Shown: piece after piece, positions 35,752 through 37,644 of the stretch
Layout: every line of letters starts with the position of its first letter
Position numbering within the stretch: position 1 is the stretch's first letter
Assembly: GCA_028280665.1 (NCBI GenBank)
Contig: JANQLJ010000098.1
Location: forward strand, 1-37,644
DNA length: 37,644 nucleotides
Reading direction: 5' to 3'
DNA from: Alphaproteobacteria bacterium
GTDB taxonomy: Bacteria > Pseudomonadota > Alphaproteobacteria > JAJFIK01
Made by a program: the position numbers and the translations under genes
The notes under the pieces: generated by a model
Seen by the model: the letters and a program-made list of their open reading frames with translations, nothing else
Told to the model about the DNA's origin: nothing
Databases searched by the model: none

Positions 35752-36831
35752 TTATTCGGCGCCCACGGGAAGGCGGACCTGTTGGCCGTCGCGCAACAGC
35801 CCTGTCCCAGCCGCCGCGATAATGTCGCCGTCGGTGAGGCCTTCGCTCACCAGCACAACATTGCCTTGCGCACCAACGACGGAAACCGGCGTCAGCCGAA
35901 CCACCGAGGCGTCGGTGTCATAAACGAAGACATGGGCGCGGCTCGGATCGGGTCCCGCAACCACCGCGCCGAACGGGACCGGCGTGCCCGCGCCGTCCGT
36001 CGCAAGCGAAACAGTTGCGCTCGCCGCCATACCCGGAAGAAGCTCCGTAGGCGGATTGTCGAGTGCAACCGTGACAGGAATGGCGTTATCACCGCCTACG
36101 TCGCGGCCCACTTCCACAATACGGCCGGCGCAGCCACAGCCCGCAACCGTCGTTGCTTCCACGCGGGCCGGCATGCCGGGGCTCAACTGGCTTGCGAGCC
36201 GGTCCGGGGCATCCACCAAAATCTCAAGCGCACCTTCCGCATTGAGCTCCGCAACGGGCATCCCGACGCCCACTTCTTCGAACGGGTCGGCAGACACCGC
36301 AGCAATCACGCCCGTATAAGGCGCCCGCAAAACCGTGCGTTCAAGATTCCGTTCGGCCTGCCCCAATTGAGCCTCGGCGGCACGCACATCACTGGCCGAG
36401 GTTTCAAATGCCGTTTCAAACTGCTCAAGGGCGGCGGGGGAAATCCAACCCCCTTCAAAGAGCTGGCGTTGTCGATCAAGCTCCGAGCGCCGTTCCGCCG
36501 CCCCCGCATTCGCGCGCTGCAACTGGGCCCGGGCGCTTTCGACCTGCAAGCGATAGGGCTCGTCGTCCATACGGGCGATGAGGGCCCCTTCTTCCACCCG
36601 CTCACCAACGGCAACACCGATTTCAGTGACCGTGCCCGCAACGGCAAAGCCAAGGGAGGTGCGCTCAGCCGCCTGAATGAGACCTGGTAGCCTGCGGTCG
36701 ACCGCCGTCTCAACGCCTTCCACAACAAAGGGCTCGATGGCCCGCACGCGCAGTTCGGGGGCGCCCCCTTCCCGCTCGCCGCACCCGGCGAGCATGAAGA
36801 GAACGGCAATGGCAATGGTAAAGCGGGTCAT
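35752..36831 (-). CDS. RND periplasmic adaptor (membrane fusion) lipoprotein
   Basis: The ATG at 36831 has GGGAGG eight bases upstream; the longer frame from 36864 lacks one. The 359-residue protein has a lipobox (LAGC), a lipoyl half-motif (FAVAGTVTEIGVAVGERVEEGALIARMD), a coiled-coil hairpin (about 85-160) and the matching half (LRAPYTGVIAAV), then beta-barrel and membrane-proximal domains. It links the inner-membrane pump encoded next to an outer-membrane channel encoded elsewhere. A CGCAGR stretch in the barrel region holds two close Cys, which is unusual for this family. Confidence 0.9.
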   Translation of the reverse strand: MTRFTIAIAVLFMLAGCGEREGGAPELRVRAIEPFVVEGVETAVDRRLPGLIQAAERTSLGFAVAGTVTEIGVAVGERVEEGALIARMDDEPYRLQVESARAQLQRANAGAAERRSELDRQRQLFEGGWISPAALEQFETAFETSASDVRAAEAQLGQAERNLERTVLRAPYTGVIAAVSADPFEEVGVGMPVAELNAEGALEILVDAPDRLASQLSPGMPARVEATTVAGCGCAGRIVEVGRDVGGDNAIPVTVALDNPPTELLPGMAASATVSLATDGAGTPVPFGAVVAGPDPSRAHVFVYDTDASVVRLTPVSVVGAQGNVVLVSEGLTDGDIIAAAGTGLLRDGQQVRLPVGAE

Positions 36832-36907
36832 GGTGACAACCTCCCTCATAGCCTTCTTATACATGAGTCACGGCGCGGGCAGTGGCTTTGCCGTGCTCGA
36901 TTTTACG

Positions 36908-36921
36908 ATAGTAGATACCAT
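36908..36921. promoter_or_regulatory. Imperfect dyad upstream of the efflux operon
   Basis: ATAGTA-GA-TACCAT pairs in five of six positions and lies about 80 bases before the adaptor start, a usual place for an efflux-operon repressor site. No repressor gene is adjacent, and the dyad is short. Confidence 0.25.
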
Positions 36922-37041
36922 AATGACGACGATGGGGCCCACGGCGATCAATTCCGCATTGCCCGGAAGATGGGTGAGGATCTTCCCAGGCAAAGACTAG
37001 CTGGCGGCGGAAATAGTCAGTCGCGGACTAATCCCTAGACT

Positions 37042-37644
37042 TCAAATCAGATATTCATCGAACTGACCGGCCCACAACTCCGTGCGCCCTTCTTCCAGCC
37101 AATTCGGAAGAACCACCTGATCCAACTGGCTCCCAACGACGGGCGCAACCGGGTCCGTCGAGTGGACATTTACCGGAAGCTGGGGTTTACGGCTGACCGA
37201 GAACTGCAATTCGAAATCGAACTGCCCCTTGTCAAAGCCAATTCCAGATGACGCGCCAACTTGAGAATCAACACCGCTAACGGATCCATCCGCAAGTCCG
37301 CCGAGTTCCGTGAGAATAAAGCTATCCCCTCCTAAAATCTGTTCGAGTCCGGCGGAACCGGAGCCAGGGAGTTGCGGTGCAAAGGGTTCAAGCGGGTTAC
37401 GAGAGAGCCACTGTGGCGCACTTTCGTCACTCGGAACAAACGTCACATTTTCAACAGGGTGCTCAACACTGCCGCTTACAATGAATGCATCCGATTTCCA
37501 TGATCCCGTCGAGTCTTCTTCGTAGCCGGAAACGACGTCTTCGGTGCCGGGACCAGATTCCAGCCTGAATGGTGTTGCTTGGCTGCTAGCTGCAACAAAC
37601 GAGAAATTATACTGCTCGTTTCCGCCGCCGCCACCGCCGCCTCC
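37042..37644 (-). CDS. Unknown protein, 3' part (5' end beyond window)
   Basis: The minus-strand frame is open from the window edge to a TGA at 37042-37044, so at least 200 residues; an internal GTG at 37446 is not a convincing start. The visible part begins with eight Gly in a row, followed by NEQYNFSFVAASSQATPFRLE and a Ser/Gly/Pro-rich, Cys-free sequence with predicted beta strands (FDFELQFSVSRKPQLPV), ending FDEYLI. The composition suggests an exported or surface protein. No family recognised. Confidence 0.6.
   Translation of the reverse strand, partial: GGGGGGGGNEQYNFSFVAASSQATPFRLESGPGTEDVVSGYEEDSTGSWKSDAFIVSGSVEHPVENVTFVPSDESAPQWLSRNPLEPFAPQLPGSGSAGLEQILGGDSFILTELGGLADGSVSGVDSQVGASSGIGFDKGQFDFELQFSVSRKPQLPVNVHSTDPVAPVVGSQLDQVVLPNWLEEGRTELWAGQFDEYLI

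Noticed and set aside
34876-36690. 604-codon open frame on the plus strand
   Set aside because: It lies antisense to the RND permease and adaptor, whose family signatures are clear; the frame is open because of GC-rich codon use.

Overview
The window looks like chromosomal DNA from a Gram-negative bacterium, most likely an alphaproteobacterium. The reasons are a GC-rich coding style, lipoproteins with lipoboxes, an outer-membrane porin, an RND efflux pair, an ECF sigma/anti-sigma pair, denitrification genes and an aerobic CoA-dependent aromatic pathway. The species cannot be fixed from the sequence alone. No rRNA, tRNA, CRISPR array, transposase or integrase was found. Genes are densely packed and no gene-free stretch exceeds 300 bases.

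Left part (1-5083, minus strand): an unusual three-gene unit. The first gene encodes a membrane-anchored protein built of exactly thirty tandem 10-residue repeats. The second encodes a large secreted HExxH metallopeptidase with a propeller-like middle and a beta-rich, possibly outer-membrane, C-terminus. The third encodes a PrsW-family membrane protease, cut by the window edge. Next (5313-10920, plus strand) comes a tight five-gene operon: fused flavin monooxygenase/old-yellow-enzyme reductase, MarR regulator, enoyl-CoA hydratase, benzoate-type CoA ligase and RidA-like protein. It reads as aerobic breakdown of anthranilate (2-aminobenzoate) through CoA thioesters. A CPA1 cation/proton antiporter and a flavodoxin-fold protein follow.

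Middle (13130-20590): a denitrification pair on the minus strand, quinol-dependent NO reductase followed by a cytochrome cd1 nitrite reductase that carries an extra N-terminal cytochrome c domain and a lipobox. Each gene has a perfect FNR/Dnr-type box, the same 18-mer in opposite orientations; the nirS box lies inside the end of norB. Divergent from norB, and possibly sharing its box, are a formylglycine-type sulfatase and its own formylglycine-generating enzyme. A small Cys-containing lipoprotein and a porin follow.

Right part (22316-37644): an ABC exporter overlaps an upstream DUF1611-type P-loop protein. An anti-sigma factor and ECF sigma gene are divergent from a secreted subtilase and an unknown secreted protein, across a perfect 20-bp palindrome flanked by ECF-like promoter motifs on both strands. 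A two-gene Alg8/Alg44-like (c-di-GMP-controlled) polysaccharide synthase comes with a 74-residue companion. An RND efflux pump and adaptor follow, and last the 3' part of a Gly-rich unknown protein running off the right edge.

Most likely places for something new: the decapeptide-repeat/metallopeptidase/PrsW unit; the sulfatase-FGE pair facing the denitrification genes; the cytochrome c-cd1 fusion; and the RidA-like protein that lacks the usual arginine in the anthranilate operon.
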